Source: Brevifilum sp029548365 (GTDB lineage: Bacteria; Chloroflexota; Anaerolineae; Anaerolineales; Anaerolineaceae). Taken from it: a stretch of 64,000 bases of DNA. The notes below the pieces were generated by a model, which was given only the letters and a program-made list of their open reading frames with translations, did not search any database and was not told where the DNA came from. Position numbers and translations under genes: made by a program. Location: the NCBI GenBank assembly GCA_035376985.1, contig DAOSSA010000004.1, positions 62,001-126,000 of the forward strand, in the 5' to 3' direction. This document shows, piece after piece, positions 26,145 to 35,935 of the stretch (its first letter is position 1; the number at the start of each line of letters is the position of its first letter).

Positions 26145-28133
26145 CTACCGCGATGAAAAATATGCTTGAACAATTTCAATGTAATCCTGAGATTCTGCCA
26201 TTTCAGAAGAAGCACCCAGATATTCGATCAATTCCTGGATCGTATTTGATTTTCGGATTGCATCTTCCCTGCTCCAGGTACGGCTTTTGACCTCCAGGAA
26301 ATGACCTAAATCAGGGTTAATCAGCGTGTCGATATTGATGTAGAAATCGGTGCCCTTGTATTGGATTTTGAAGCGGAGTCGATTCTTTTCAATGTCGATT
26401 TCACGAGCGGGAGCGAAATATTCGCGGTAAAACCGTAGAGAATGGGTGGCCGGGGCATAATAGCGACTGCGGGACAGGACAACATCATGCTCAAAGGTAT
26501 CTTCTGAAGAAACGCCTACCAGGGTCAAGCGGCTGCGCACATGAGTGTCCTTGCCCTCCCTGCTGACAAATTCATCTTCCCGGTAGCGTAAGCGCCCTTC
26601 GCTTTCGTCTTCGAAGAAGAAATATGTGTCATATTCGCGGTAATGCCGGGTGTATTCAACGTCGATAGCATCTTTTTCAAGGGCTTTGATGATTGTATCG
26701 GGATCGTTGATGCGTACCTTTGATTGGACTTCAAAGCTCTCTTCTTCCATTGCGCCACCAATTGCAATGAGCTTGGACAGCACTGAGCGTTCGCGTTTGA
26801 TGAGGAAGGCATCGATTTCTCTTGCATAGGACCGGGCTTCCAGGATCAATTGACGTTCATCCAGGGTGAGCAGATCGCGATCGCGCATCAGCCAGCGGCC
26901 ATTGACCATCACATCACTGACGTCGGTTGATTTTGCCGCGTAGATCACCTGGGCGTAAACCCCGTCGGGGTTATGTTTGAAATTTGGAGAATTGTGCAAC
27001 TCATCAATTCCAATCAGAATCAGGTCTGCCCGTTTTCCAGCGACAAGGGAGCCTATCAGATGGTCTAAATGGATTGCTTTCGCTCCCATACTGGTAGCCA
27101 TGGCCAGGGTCTGCCGGGCAGGGAGGGCAGTGGGGTCGCCCGAGACGCATTTTGCAATCATAGATGCCAGGCGAATCTCTTCGATCATATCCAGGTCGTT
27201 ATTGGAAGCCGGCCCATCGGTGCCAATGCCCACGTTCAAGCCCAGCTCGAGCATGCGGGTGACATTGGCGAACCCGGAAGCCAGCTTCAGGTTTGAGGAA
27301 GGGTTATGGGCAACACCAGCGCCCGCATTCTTGATGGTTCGCATCTCGCCCTCGTCAATATGCACGCAATGCGCCGCGATCACTTTGGCATCAAAAACCC
27401 CCCGCTTTCGGATGTAGGGTACCACGGGCATCCCAAATTCTTTACGGATGTTCTCAACTTCGTTTGAGGTTTCGGCAATATGTGTATGTAAGGGGGCATC
27501 GTATTTTTGAGCCAGCTGTGTGCAGGCGAAGAAGATTTCATCCGTACAGGTATAGGGTGCGTGGGGAGCAACTGATGGCACGATCAGGGGATGGTCTTTC
27601 CAGGCCTTGATAAATTCTTCTGCCGCTGCAAGCGATTCTTCGTAAGAAGTTGCATCCGGTGTGGGGAATTTTAAAACGGTCTGTGAACAAATTGCTCGTA
27701 AGCCTGCTTCTGCTGTCGCTTCGGCAATGTCGTGTTCAAAATAATACATATCCACAAAAGTGGTCACCCCGGTGCGGATGGATTCGGCGCAAGCAAGCTT
27801 GGTTCCCAGGCGGACAAATTCTGGCGAAACAAATTCTCTTTCGACAGGCATCATGTAACCCATCAACCATACGTCCAACCGGAGGTCATCCGCCAGTCCG
27901 CGCAACAGGGTCATGGGGACATGGGTATGGGCGTTGATTAAGCCGGGCATAAGGATCTTTCCCTGGCAGTCCAGTAAATTTTCTGCCTGATAGGCATTTT
28001 GAATTTCTTCCTGCCTTCCAACAGCAAGGATGCTGTCGCCGGAGACAACCACAGCGCCAGTTTCGTATAGATTAAACTTATCATCCATTGTGAGGACAAT
28101 GGCGTTGGTTAATATCCAATCTGCGTGTATCAT
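26145..28133 (-). CDS. Fusion: amidohydrolase (methylthioadenosine/SAH deaminase-like) plus CYTH domain
   Basis: A 662-residue protein. Residues 1-435 are an amidohydrolase with NAHTHVPMTLLRG (metal-binding His69 and His71), LHTHIAET, AAHCVHID and GTDGPASNN, matching 5-methylthioadenosine/S-adenosylhomocysteine deaminases. Residues about 460-655 form a CYTH (triphosphate tunnel) domain: FEVQSKVRI holds the ExExK-type motif as EVQSK (467-471, second Glu replaced by Gln). Alternating charged beta strands follow (GRLRYREDE, NRLRFKIQYKG, FLEVKSRTW). CYTH proteins hydrolyse inorganic triphosphate, thiamine triphosphate, or cyclise ATP. The junction is in one frame without a stop. The gene overlaps cinA by four bases (ATGA). 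Joint function is unknown; purine nucleotide salvage is a guess. Confidence 0.88.
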   Translation of the reverse strand: MIHADWILTNAIVLTMDDKFNLYETGAVVVSGDSILAVGRQEEIQNAYQAENLLDCQGKILMPGLINAHTHVPMTLLRGLADDLRLDVWLMGYMMPVEREFVSPEFVRLGTKLACAESIRTGVTTFVDMYYFEHDIAEATAEAGLRAICSQTVLKFPTPDATSYEESLAAAEEFIKAWKDHPLIVPSVAPHAPYTCTDEIFFACTQLAQKYDAPLHTHIAETSNEVENIRKEFGMPVVPYIRKRGVFDAKVIAAHCVHIDEGEMRTIKNAGAGVAHNPSSNLKLASGFANVTRMLELGLNVGIGTDGPASNNDLDMIEEIRLASMIAKCVSGDPTALPARQTLAMATSMGAKAIHLDHLIGSLVAGKRADLILIGIDELHNSPNFKHNPDGVYAQVIYAAKSTDVSDVMVNGRWLMRDRDLLTLDERQLILEARSYAREIDAFLIKRERSVLSKLIAIGGAMEEESFEVQSKVRINDPDTIIKALEKDAIDVEYTRHYREYDTYFFFEDESEGRLRYREDEFVSREGKDTHVRSRLTLVGVSSEDTFEHDVVLSRSRYYAPATHSLRFYREYFAPAREIDIEKNRLRFKIQYKGTDFYINIDTLINPDLGHFLEVKSRTWSREDAIRKSNTIQELIEYLGASSEMAESQDYIEIVQAYFSSR

Positions 28134-29314
28134 TTTGTTTCCCTTTCAAAACCACCTGTGATGTCTCTTAGATAGCGCCTCAGGAATTCCAGCCCGACAT
28201 GCTTTGCCCAAATCTGAGCATGTTGAATGGGTCCACCGTAAAACCTCGTTACGCTGGCTGTTTCACCGGTGCACTGCAGTGCCAGATGGAGCGTGAGGTA
28301 ATCGTTAATATTGATGGCAATTCCAAACACAAGACTTTCAGTGAAAGCCATGTATTCAGAAGCAACGGTTTTTCTTAATGTCGCCATATCGATTGGCGCT
28401 GAAAGCTGGGATTCAATGAATGCAATATTGGCCTCGTCTGCAGGAGAAAAAAGCCTTAATTCTTCCTCAAACCCCGCGATGATGACCCGCAACTGTAAAT
28501 TATTTTCTTGCAACAAAGCTGTAACGATGCTATCGAGGGTTTCACCATCACGACCATAAATATTGTCTCCCAGGCGTTGGTACAGGTCGTCAATGATTGG
28601 AATCATCAACTGGTCTGCTTCCTGTTCAGAGCTGGCTTTTGCCGTGATGCGTACATCTACCTGCCCGGGATGAGCCAGCAGGCCAACGGAGGGATTGGAT
28701 TTTCCTTCCAGGTCAGCGATGATTTCGTCGATTACCGATTCTCCCATGGAGGCGACGTGTAAAACAGCGGCTTTGATGATGTGCGCTTCCAGTTGAAAAC
28801 GCTGTTTCAAGAAGGGAATAACAGCGTGATGAAGGAGGTGTTTCATCTCCTGGGGGACGCCAGGCAATGAAACAATAAATCTCGAATCCTGTTCAACGAT
28901 GAAGCAGGGTGCGGTGCCAACCGGGTTGCGAATGGGGATGGCATTTTCAGGAATAAAAGCCTGTCGACGGTTATTTTCTGTTGGCTTCCTCCCAAAATTT
29001 TGATATCTTTCTACAATTTGTTCCCACAACTCATCGAGGAAAACCAGCTGGCGGCCTACGGCATCAGCGACAGCCTGGCGGGTCGGGTCATCGATGGTGG
29101 GTCCCAATCCGCCTGTGGTGATGATGATGTCCGCGCGTTGCAAACCTTCTTTAATCGTATTGGCAATGCGGTTCGGGTTGTCACCGATTGTTGTGATGCG
29201 ATAGATATCAATGCCATGATCTCGCATTGTTCGGGCGATGTATGTGGAATTGGTATCTGTGATTTCCCCGAGAAGAAGCTCGGTACCGATAGTAATTATT
29301 TCTAATGTGGGCAT
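28130..29314 (-). CDS. cinA: CinA-family protein (molybdopterin-binding fold)
   Basis: The 394-residue protein begins with the MoCF/CinA fold: ITIGTELLLGEITDTNSTYIA, DIIITTGGLGPTIDDPTR and PGVPQEMKHLL. The middle part (about 170-260) continues the CinA pattern. The carboxy-terminal domain (about 260-394) is related to the nicotinamide mononucleotide deamidase domain but diverges: no clear catalytic Ser-Tyr-Lys signature (ExxTGG) is visible. The first domain of CinA can act as an ADP-ribose pyrophosphatase. The reduced carboxy-terminal domain suggests loss or change of deamidase activity. Confidence 0.86.
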   Translation of the reverse strand: MPTLEIITIGTELLLGEITDTNSTYIARTMRDHGIDIYRITTIGDNPNRIANTIKEGLQRADIIITTGGLGPTIDDPTRQAVADAVGRQLVFLDELWEQIVERYQNFGRKPTENNRRQAFIPENAIPIRNPVGTAPCFIVEQDSRFIVSLPGVPQEMKHLLHHAVIPFLKQRFQLEAHIIKAAVLHVASMGESVIDEIIADLEGKSNPSVGLLAHPGQVDVRITAKASSEQEADQLMIPIIDDLYQRLGDNIYGRDGETLDSIVTALLQENNLQLRVIIAGFEEELRLFSPADEANIAFIESQLSAPIDMATLRKTVASEYMAFTESLVFGIAININDYLTLHLALQCTGETASVTRFYGGPIQHAQIWAKHVGLEFLRRYLRDITGGFERETK

Positions 29315-29429
29315 AATTCCTCTGCATTGATTTTATCCCAAAATTTGGACTTAATCTGCATCTGGAGAAGTTTCCTTGATGGGGTATATTTTAATAGAAT
29401 AAGATTAACCCATATACGGAAAAAGATAA

Positions 29430-29789
29430 ATGACCTATCAAAAACGTGTTGGTAAAATTGGTGAAGCGATTGCTGCAAAACACCTGGCAGGCAAGGGGTA
29501 TCAAATACTGGAGCAGAACTTTACCGCCCGATTTGGTGAAATAGACCTGGTGGCGCTTGATAAGGATTGTATTGTATTTGTTGAGGTGAAGGCGCGCACC
29601 ACCGTTGGATTTGGGCATCCGGAGGAAAGCATTACTGCGTCAAAACTGGAGAAATTAGAAAACACAGCTTTGTTGTGGTTGGAAGCCCATCCAGAATCAC
29701 CGGATGATTGGCGAATTGACGTGATTGCAATTCTTCTTGACCACCAGAATAACGTCAGGGATTTACAGCATTTTATAAATACGATCTAA
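29430..29789 (+). CDS. yraN: YraN-family (UPF0102) nuclease-fold protein
   Basis: The 119-residue protein has the restriction-like PD-(D/E)xK core: GEAIAAKHLAGKGYQILEQNF, then FGEIDLVALD and FVEVKARTT, which supply the acidic and Lys residues. Function is not established in most bacteria; a DNA-repair or recombination role is assumed from the fold. Its stop overlaps the miaA start by one base. Divergent from cinA across about 115 bases that should hold both promoters. Confidence 0.92.
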   Translation: MTYQKRVGKIGEAIAAKHLAGKGYQILEQNFTARFGEIDLVALDKDCIVFVEVKARTTVGFGHPEESITASKLEKLENTALLWLEAHPESPDDWRIDVIAILLDHQNNVRDLQHFINTI

Positions 29790-30730
29790 TGTCAACGGAA
29801 GAAAAAAAAACCTTAATAATCATTTTAGGCGCAACAGCCGTTGGAAAGACGACCGCAGCGATAGTTCTGGCTCGACGCTTTGGCGGGGAGATTGTCTCGG
29901 CGGATTCAAGGCAACTGTATCGTGGGATGAATATTGGTACAGCAAAGCCATCTGCTGAGGAAATGAACCTCGTTCCCCATTATTTAATTGATGTCGCCGA
30001 CCCTGACCAGGTGTGGAGCCTGGGGATTTACCAGCGTGAAGCCTATCGTTCGATCCGTCAGATCCATGGACAGGGCAAGCTGCCCTTCCTGGTGGGCGGT
30101 ACAGGTCAATACATCCGCTCAATCATGGAGGGCTGGCTAATTCCGCCGCAGGAGCCTGATATCGCCCTGAGGGAGGCAATTACTCATTGGGCTGAGAACA
30201 TCGGCTCAGAAGCCTTGTACGACCGTCTGGAGCGAATTGACCCGGATGCTGCCAGGCAAATAGACCATCGCAATGTCCGCCGCACGATTCGCGCGTTGGA
30301 AGTGATCTTCAAAACAGGTGAGCGCTTTTCAGATTTACGCCAGAAACAAACCTGCCGTTACCATTTAATTGTAATGGGGATCAACCGACCGAGAGAAGTT
30401 CTGTATGACCGCATTGACCAACGGGTTGACGAAATGTTGGATCAAGGCCTGGTTCAGGAGGTGCAGGGGTTGCTGGAGGTTCATTTTTCACCTGACCTGC
30501 CGACGATGTCAGCGATTGGTTATGCTGAAATTATCCAGTATTTGCAGGGAAAGCTCAGCCTGGAAGAAGCAGTTGTTTTGATCAAACGCAATACCCGGAT
30601 TTTTGTCCGCCGACAGGCAAACTGGTTTAAACTCGAAGATGAACGCATCAAATGGTTTACTGTCAATACAGGCGATGATGATGCCCAACTGATCGATGCT
30701 ATGGAAACTCATATCAAGAATAACTTATAA
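29789..30730 (+). CDS. miaA: tRNA dimethylallyltransferase
   Basis: The 313-residue enzyme adds a dimethylallyl group to N6 of A37 in tRNAs that read UNN codons. It has the P-loop ILGATAVGKTTAAIVLARR, SADSRQLYRGMNIGTAKP and LVGGTGQYIRSIMEGW, plus the Arg-rich RNTRIFVRRQANWFK near the end. The substrate, dimethylallyl diphosphate, is what fni (3.0 kb) makes. It starts within the yraN stop and ends one base before the acyl-CoA synthetase start. Confidence 0.97.
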   Translation: MSTEEKKTLIIILGATAVGKTTAAIVLARRFGGEIVSADSRQLYRGMNIGTAKPSAEEMNLVPHYLIDVADPDQVWSLGIYQREAYRSIRQIHGQGKLPFLVGGTGQYIRSIMEGWLIPPQEPDIALREAITHWAENIGSEALYDRLERIDPDAARQIDHRNVRRTIRALEVIFKTGERFSDLRQKQTCRYHLIVMGINRPREVLYDRIDQRVDEMLDQGLVQEVQGLLEVHFSPDLPTMSAIGYAEIIQYLQGKLSLEEAVVLIKRNTRIFVRRQANWFKLEDERIKWFTVNTGDDDAQLIDAMETHIKNNL

Positions 30731-30731
30731 A

Positions 30732-32339
30732 ATGGATCAAACAAAACCCTGGTTAGCGCAATATGATGAAGGAGTCCCCGCCGAGGTGGAGATTCCCAAT
30801 CTCTCGCTGGTTGACCTGTTTGCTGAAGCAGTTCGAGAATCAAGAGATGCAACCTGCACAATCTATAAAGGCGTAGAACTGACTTATCAACAGGTTGATG
30901 ATTTCTCTGAACGGATTGCTGCATACCTGCTTGATCAGGGCATAAGAAAAGGAGATCGGGTAGGCATCCTGTTACCGAACTCTCCGGCTTTTGTGATCAG
31001 TTTTTACGGAATACTTAAAGCGGGTGGGGTGGTGATGGCGCTGAACCCGGCTTTCCGGCTGGCAGAAATTGAAACACAGGCTATCGAAGCCGGGATTCGC
31101 GTTCTGATATTGAAAGAAGCTTTTTACACGGCAGTTAAAACACAGTCTTTTGCGAAAGACATCAGGGCGGTTGTTGTCGGTTCGGATGCTGACACATTCC
31201 TTCCAGAAGGTGATATTACCTGGGGAAAAATCATGGAAGAATTTGCCGGTTGTGTGCAGGTGAATGTCGACCTCAATCCTGACGACCCTGCGGTATTCCA
31301 GTATTCAGGCGGGACAACCGGCACACCTAAATGCGCAATTGGCCTGCATCGGAACCTGGTTGCGAATGTTTGCCAATTTAATCACTGGCTGGTGAATACC
31401 GAACCTGGAAAAGAAACCATTTTGGTGGCGATTCCAATTTATCATGTATACGGGATGGTCTTGGGCTTAAACCTGGCTGTGAAAATGAGGGCGCGCATGG
31501 TGCTGATCCCCGATCCAAGGCAGCTTGAATCCTTATTGGATGCAATCCAGACCCACCAGGCAACGATTTTCCCCGGTGTTCCCAGTTTGTATGCAGCGAT
31601 CAATCATTACCCACCTGTTTTAGAGGGAAAATTTGATCTATCATCGATTAAAGCCTGCATTTCAGGCTCTGCGACGCTGCCGATCAAAGTCAAGCATGAA
31701 TTCGAAGCGCTGACCCGGGGGCACCTTGTTGAAGGCTACGGCCTTTCTGAAGCGCCGACGGCCACTCATTGCAATCCAATTCTTGGCGAGAACCGTGAAG
31801 GTTCTATTGGTTTGCCGCTCCCGAATGTGGACTGTAAGGTCGTTGACCTTGAGACCGGAGAGCGTGAGGTTGAAATCGGGGAGATTGGCGAATTGATCAT
31901 CAAAAGTCCACAGGTGATGGCAGGATATCATCGGCGCCCAGAGGAAACAGCGCTGACCTTGCGAAACGGCTGGCTGTTTACCGGGGACGTAGTACGGATG
32001 GACCAGGATGGGTATTTCTACATTGTTGATCGGAAAAAAGATGTGATCAAGGTGGGGGGATTTCAGGTATGGCCAAACGAGGTAGAAGCGGTGATCAACA
32101 AACATCCTAAGGTTAAAGATGTTGCTGTTGCCGGGGTGGCTGATGAGCATGGGAATGAGGCAACAAAGGCATGGGTGGTGCTGAAACCGGGAGAAGAAAG
32201 CTCACCCGAAGAAATTCGGAGCTTTTGCGATCAATACCTCACGCGGTACAAAATCCCCAAACTTGTTGTGTTCATAGATGAACTCCCCCGGACGACAGTC
32301 GGAAAGGTGTTAAGGCGAGTTCTGGCATCTGAGGAGTAA
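30732..32339 (+). CDS. Long-chain fatty acid-CoA ligase (AMP-binding enzyme)
   Basis: About 535 residues from the ATG at 30732; the open frame extends 12 codons into miaA. The ANL-superfamily enzyme activates a carboxylate as acyl-AMP, then forms a CoA thioester. Motifs are YSGGTTGTPKCAI (phosphate-binding), EGYGLSEAPTATH, GWLFTGDVVRMDQDGYFYIVDR split over A7-A8, and the carboxy-terminal catalytic Lys in PRTTVGKVLRR. Substrate length cannot be read from sequence. It is the last gene of the yraN-miaA unit and ends at a bidirectional terminator. Confidence 0.93.
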   Translation: MDQTKPWLAQYDEGVPAEVEIPNLSLVDLFAEAVRESRDATCTIYKGVELTYQQVDDFSERIAAYLLDQGIRKGDRVGILLPNSPAFVISFYGILKAGGVVMALNPAFRLAEIETQAIEAGIRVLILKEAFYTAVKTQSFAKDIRAVVVGSDADTFLPEGDITWGKIMEEFAGCVQVNVDLNPDDPAVFQYSGGTTGTPKCAIGLHRNLVANVCQFNHWLVNTEPGKETILVAIPIYHVYGMVLGLNLAVKMRARMVLIPDPRQLESLLDAIQTHQATIFPGVPSLYAAINHYPPVLEGKFDLSSIKACISGSATLPIKVKHEFEALTRGHLVEGYGLSEAPTATHCNPILGENREGSIGLPLPNVDCKVVDLETGEREVEIGEIGELIIKSPQVMAGYHRRPEETALTLRNGWLFTGDVVRMDQDGYFYIVDRKKDVIKVGGFQVWPNEVEAVINKHPKVKDVAVAGVADEHGNEATKAWVVLKPGEESSPEEIRSFCDQYLTRYKIPKLVVFIDELPRTTVGKVLRRVLASEE

Positions 32340-32354
32340 AGGGGAGAACAAAAC

Positions 32355-32388
32355 AAAAAGGCTGCGATATGAGTATCACAGCCCTTTA
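32355..32388. terminator. Bidirectional terminator between the CoA ligase gene and ftsH
   Basis: GGCTGCGATA pairs with TATCACAGCC (one mismatch) around a short loop, flanked by an A-rich tract on the left and CTTTAA on the right. It lies between two convergent genes and can serve both. Confidence 0.75.
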
Positions 32389-32407
32389 AGTGTGTGGAAA
32401 GTCTTGA

Positions 32408-34264
32408 TTAAACCACTATTTGCGGGATACCACCGGTTTTTTCAACTGGCGTGGGGAAGATCTCGAAGAACTGTGTTGCGGTGATTGATTCAACTTCCAG
32501 GAGTTTTTCGGCTACTTTATCCAATTCAGTGCGGTATTGGTTTAAGATGTCTTTGGCGTTCTGGTAGGCATTTTGAACCAGTTCCTGGATGGCTGTATCA
32601 ATCTGCTCGGCGATATGCTCTGAATAATCGCGTTGTTCAGAAATCTCGCGCCCAAGGAACACCAATTCTTCTTTCTTTCCGTAGACCATTGGACCCAGAG
32701 CATCGCTCATGCCCAGGCGCATGACCATCGTGCGGGCAAGTTTGGTCACCCGTTCCAGGTCATTGGAGGCACCGGAGGTGATATCGTTGAACACGATTTC
32801 CTCTGCTGCACGACCGCCCAGCAGGCTGATCATATCGCTCATAATCTGTTTGCGTGATTTGAGCATGCGGTCTTCCTCCGGAAAAGCGATGGTGTAGCCG
32901 CCAGCTTCGCCGCGTGAAATTATTGAAACCTTTTGGACAGTGTCCGCTTCAGGGAGTGCGTTAATTACAACGGCGTGGCCAGCTTCATGGTAGGCGATGA
33001 TTCTCTTTTCGTTTGGATTGATCAAACGACTCTTACGTTCCGGCCCGGCGATAACCCGTTCAATTGATTCCATAAATTCGGGGTGTTCAATGATGCGTTT
33101 ATTACGGCGGGCAGCCAGAATTGCAGCTTCATTGACCAAGTTCTCAAGATCTGCACCGACAAATCCCGGTGTTGACCGGGCAATATCGCCCAGATCGACA
33201 TCCGGAGCTACAGGTTTGCCTTTGACATGGACCTCGAGAATTTCTTCACGTCCTTTGATGTCCGGCCGATCTAGGGTCACACGGCGGTCAAAACGACCTG
33301 GGCGCAGCAGGGCAGGGTCGAGGATGTCAGGACGGTTGGTCGCTGCGATGATGATCACATTTGTATCGGTATCAAACCCATCCATTTCGACCAGGAGCTG
33401 ATTGAGTGTTTGCTCGCGCTCGTCATGGCTGCCGCCCAGACCAGCACCTCGGTGACGCCCAACAGCATCAATTTCATCCACAAACACGATGGAGGGTGAA
33501 TGCCGTTTGGCTTGTTCGAACAGGTCTCGAACCCGACTTGCGCCAACACCAACAAACATTTCAACAAATTCAGAACCTGAAATCGAAAAGAAGGGAACGC
33601 CAGCCTCTCCTGAGACAGCTTTCGCCATGAGGGTTTTCCCGGTTCCAGGTGCACCAACCAACAAAACGCCCTTCGGGATCCGGGCACCCAGGGCAATGAA
33701 TTTTTGCGGTTCGCGCAGGAATTCAACAATCTCTTGCAGCTCTTCTTTGGCTTCTTCTACGCCAGCCACGTCTTCAAAAGTGACCGTGGGATGGTCCCCT
33801 GTGAACATGCGGGCTTTCGATTTTCCAAAAGACAGGGCAGCGGTGTTGCTTCCCTGTGCCTGGCGAAAGATGAACCAGAATAAAGCAATTAGAATTATGA
33901 AGGGCAGAATGTAACTGAGAATGGAGATAATCCCAAGAAAAGAACCGGGAAGTTTAATGTCAACTGAGATATCTTCAGCAGCCAGATCGTCTGGTGTAAC
34001 ACCCAGATCGATTAATTGGGTGATTAATGGGGTGTTGGGATCTTTTGTGGACGATTTTTGATCGTTATTTTTATAAGTTATCTGAAGGCGGTTATCATCT
34101 TCGGTGATCGATTTGACCTTACCTTCGCGAATATCGGTAGCGAGCTGATTGATGGGAATATCAACAACTCTTTCATTTTGCTGGTTAACGGTGAAGTATA
34201 CCATCGCAATAATTGCTGTAAATAGCAACACATAGATGATAAACGATTGGCTACGTGGTTTCAC
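32408..34264 (-). CDS. ftsH: ATP-dependent zinc metalloprotease FtsH
   Basis: The 618-residue membrane protease degrades misassembled membrane proteins and regulators. It has two membrane helices (about 8-25 and 112-134) flanking an external domain. The AAA module has Walker A GAPGTGKT (204-211), Walker B IVFVDEID (259-266) and the second region of homology through RPGRFDRR. Zinc-binding HEAGH is at 426-430. Length and order are standard. It has its own transcription unit. Confidence 0.98.
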   Translation of the reverse strand: MKPRSQSFIIYVLLFTAIIAMVYFTVNQQNERVVDIPINQLATDIREGKVKSITEDDNRLQITYKNNDQKSSTKDPNTPLITQLIDLGVTPDDLAAEDISVDIKLPGSFLGIISILSYILPFIILIALFWFIFRQAQGSNTAALSFGKSKARMFTGDHPTVTFEDVAGVEEAKEELQEIVEFLREPQKFIALGARIPKGVLLVGAPGTGKTLMAKAVSGEAGVPFFSISGSEFVEMFVGVGASRVRDLFEQAKRHSPSIVFVDEIDAVGRHRGAGLGGSHDEREQTLNQLLVEMDGFDTDTNVIIIAATNRPDILDPALLRPGRFDRRVTLDRPDIKGREEILEVHVKGKPVAPDVDLGDIARSTPGFVGADLENLVNEAAILAARRNKRIIEHPEFMESIERVIAGPERKSRLINPNEKRIIAYHEAGHAVVINALPEADTVQKVSIISRGEAGGYTIAFPEEDRMLKSRKQIMSDMISLLGGRAAEEIVFNDITSGASNDLERVTKLARTMVMRLGMSDALGPMVYGKKEELVFLGREISEQRDYSEHIAEQIDTAIQELVQNAYQNAKDILNQYRTELDKVAEKLLEVESITATQFFEIFPTPVEKTGGIPQIVV

Positions 34265-34383
34265 TGATTCCTCCAGATGATGGACGCATCTTAATTATTG
34301 ATTACCTAACCTCCGTATTATACCAACCCTCAATATGGATTTCTAGTAATCTTCCGGAATGGTTAATAAATCTAACAAACATC

Positions 34384-35541
34384 TTATAAAATTACAGCCT
34401 GGCGAAGCAACTGCCGGTCGTGATCGGCGATCTGGTATAAAAAGTCGTTGACGGTTTGAGCAAATTTTCTATCCCAGCCTTTAGATGGTTTCAGGTAGAA
34501 TTCTTCGACCTGTGATAAAGTCGACTTTCGCGCGGTGATGAAGCGGGCTAACATTTCGTTCGCGTTGTGTCCTTCTCGATCCGGATACTCACCCAGGGAA
34601 GGGGATTGATGTATAGTGAAATCGCGTATTTTTCCTGACAGGATTTCACCCCCTAAATTCAGGTGAACCTGCTCTTCAAACCAGATCAAGGAGCCAAGGA
34701 CTTCGACGACTCGCACTTTGGGTGGAATTTTAACAACATTGGGTCCCCAATCCGGTTCAGCTCTGATCCAGGTGTCGAACACAGCGGGTGTTGCTCGCAA
34801 GGTGGCAATATTGACCAGTGGATCGGATGTTGGGAAGCGCTGAGGTGTGTGAATCACCTGTTGCAGCCAACTTTTTACATCAACCAGGCTGCCGCCTTCC
34901 CAAAGAATTTCCTGGTTTTCTTGCTTAATCCAGAAAGTTTCAAACCCAAAGGTATCCATGGGAAACAGGTCGTCACTGGGGTTATCACCGATCATCACAG
35001 CGGGCATCTCTGGCCAACCCATGCGGCCTAAGATTTCTGCATAATATGCCAGGTTTGGCTTGGTGAAGTGGAAATCATCATAAGCCGTGAACAACACAAA
35101 ATCTTCGGGGTTCAGTCCTGACCACTGAATTCGCTGGTAGGTTGCAGTATGGGGGAAGAGCGGGTTGGTAGCAATAGCTATCGGCATCCCTTCGGACAGG
35201 CACCACTTCACCAGATCAGGAGATTCGGGCCTGGCCTGGACAACGGATTTGATCCGGGGATACTGCTGTTGATAAAAAGCATCCAATAACGGTTGACAGG
35301 CTTCACTTGTCGTTCCTAATTGAGGATAAAAATTCTCGTCAAAGACTTCCTTCAGGGTTTTTGCCGGATCCCGGTTGGCAATCATCATCTCCACTGCAAT
35401 ATGAATCTGGGAAGCAATAAATTCTTTCCGACCAAGATGGCTTAGAGTTTGACCAAGTAGATCAAAATAAAGGGGCAAAAAACGATCCATATGGGTCGAT
35501 AAGAGGGTGTCATCAAGGTCAAACAGGACGGTTAGCGGCAT
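34384..35541 (-). CDS. HAD-superfamily hydrolase with an unrecognised carboxy-terminal extension
   Basis: The 385-residue protein starts with the HAD motif I FDLDDTLL, has motif II at the ATNP segment (IAIATNPLFP) and motif IV VMIGDNPSDDLFP. These three in order indicate a phosphatase of the HAD-IA type. The HAD part ends near residue 230. Residues 235-385 contain a beta-rich segment (VRVVEVLGSLIWFEEQVHLN) and a helical tail that I do not recognise. The start codon overlaps the stop codon of the upstream Cys-rich gene by one base, so the two products are likely made together. Confidence 0.8.
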   Translation of the reverse strand: MPLTVLFDLDDTLLSTHMDRFLPLYFDLLGQTLSHLGRKEFIASQIHIAVEMMIANRDPAKTLKEVFDENFYPQLGTTSEACQPLLDAFYQQQYPRIKSVVQARPESPDLVKWCLSEGMPIAIATNPLFPHTATYQRIQWSGLNPEDFVLFTAYDDFHFTKPNLAYYAEILGRMGWPEMPAVMIGDNPSDDLFPMDTFGFETFWIKQENQEILWEGGSLVDVKSWLQQVIHTPQRFPTSDPLVNIATLRATPAVFDTWIRAEPDWGPNVVKIPPKVRVVEVLGSLIWFEEQVHLNLGGEILSGKIRDFTIHQSPSLGEYPDREGHNANEMLARFITARKSTLSQVEEFYLKPSKGWDRKFAQTVNDFLYQIADHDRQLLRQAVIL

Positions 35542-35867
35542 CAGGTTTCTTTGAAGAGATCAATGATGGGGTGGCATTCGCTGCATCCCACATAGGGGTT
35601 TTCAACATTTTGATGGGTTTTTGTGCAATAGGCGCTCACCACAACCCGTTTTTTCAGGCCAAACAGGCTGGATTTTATCACTCCAGATAAAATCATATGT
35701 GGACATGCATTGACCCGGGTAATCTCAGGAACGGGGCATGTCGTACAATATTTCAACTCCCAGGGTGGGTTGGTATTTTTGAGCAAACGGCACTCTTCAT
35801 GATGCTTGCCCCGGTGATAATCACCGTAAAAATACGGACATTCTTTTCCAGTGGTGGGGACTCTCAT
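35541..35867 (-). CDS. Small Cys-rich conserved hypothetical protein
   Basis: From the ATG at 35867, behind GAGGGAG, the product has 108 residues and nine cysteines. They are spread as CPYF, CRLL, YCTTCPVP, CPHM, YCTKTHQ and CSECHP, a pattern that suggests one or two zinc sites or an Fe-S cluster. I do not recognise the family. It is translationally coupled to the HAD hydrolase and lies about 70 bases downstream of efp on the same strand. Confidence 0.75.
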   Translation of the reverse strand: MRVPTTGKECPYFYGDYHRGKHHEECRLLKNTNPPWELKYCTTCPVPEITRVNACPHMILSGVIKSSLFGLKKRVVVSAYCTKTHQNVENPYVGCSECHPIIDLFKET

Positions 35868-35935
35868 CACTCCCTCGTTAAGGTCAGAATCCTCAAGTTA
35901 AGGTGTTGGCAGAAGTTAATGAGTTTGAGAAAACC

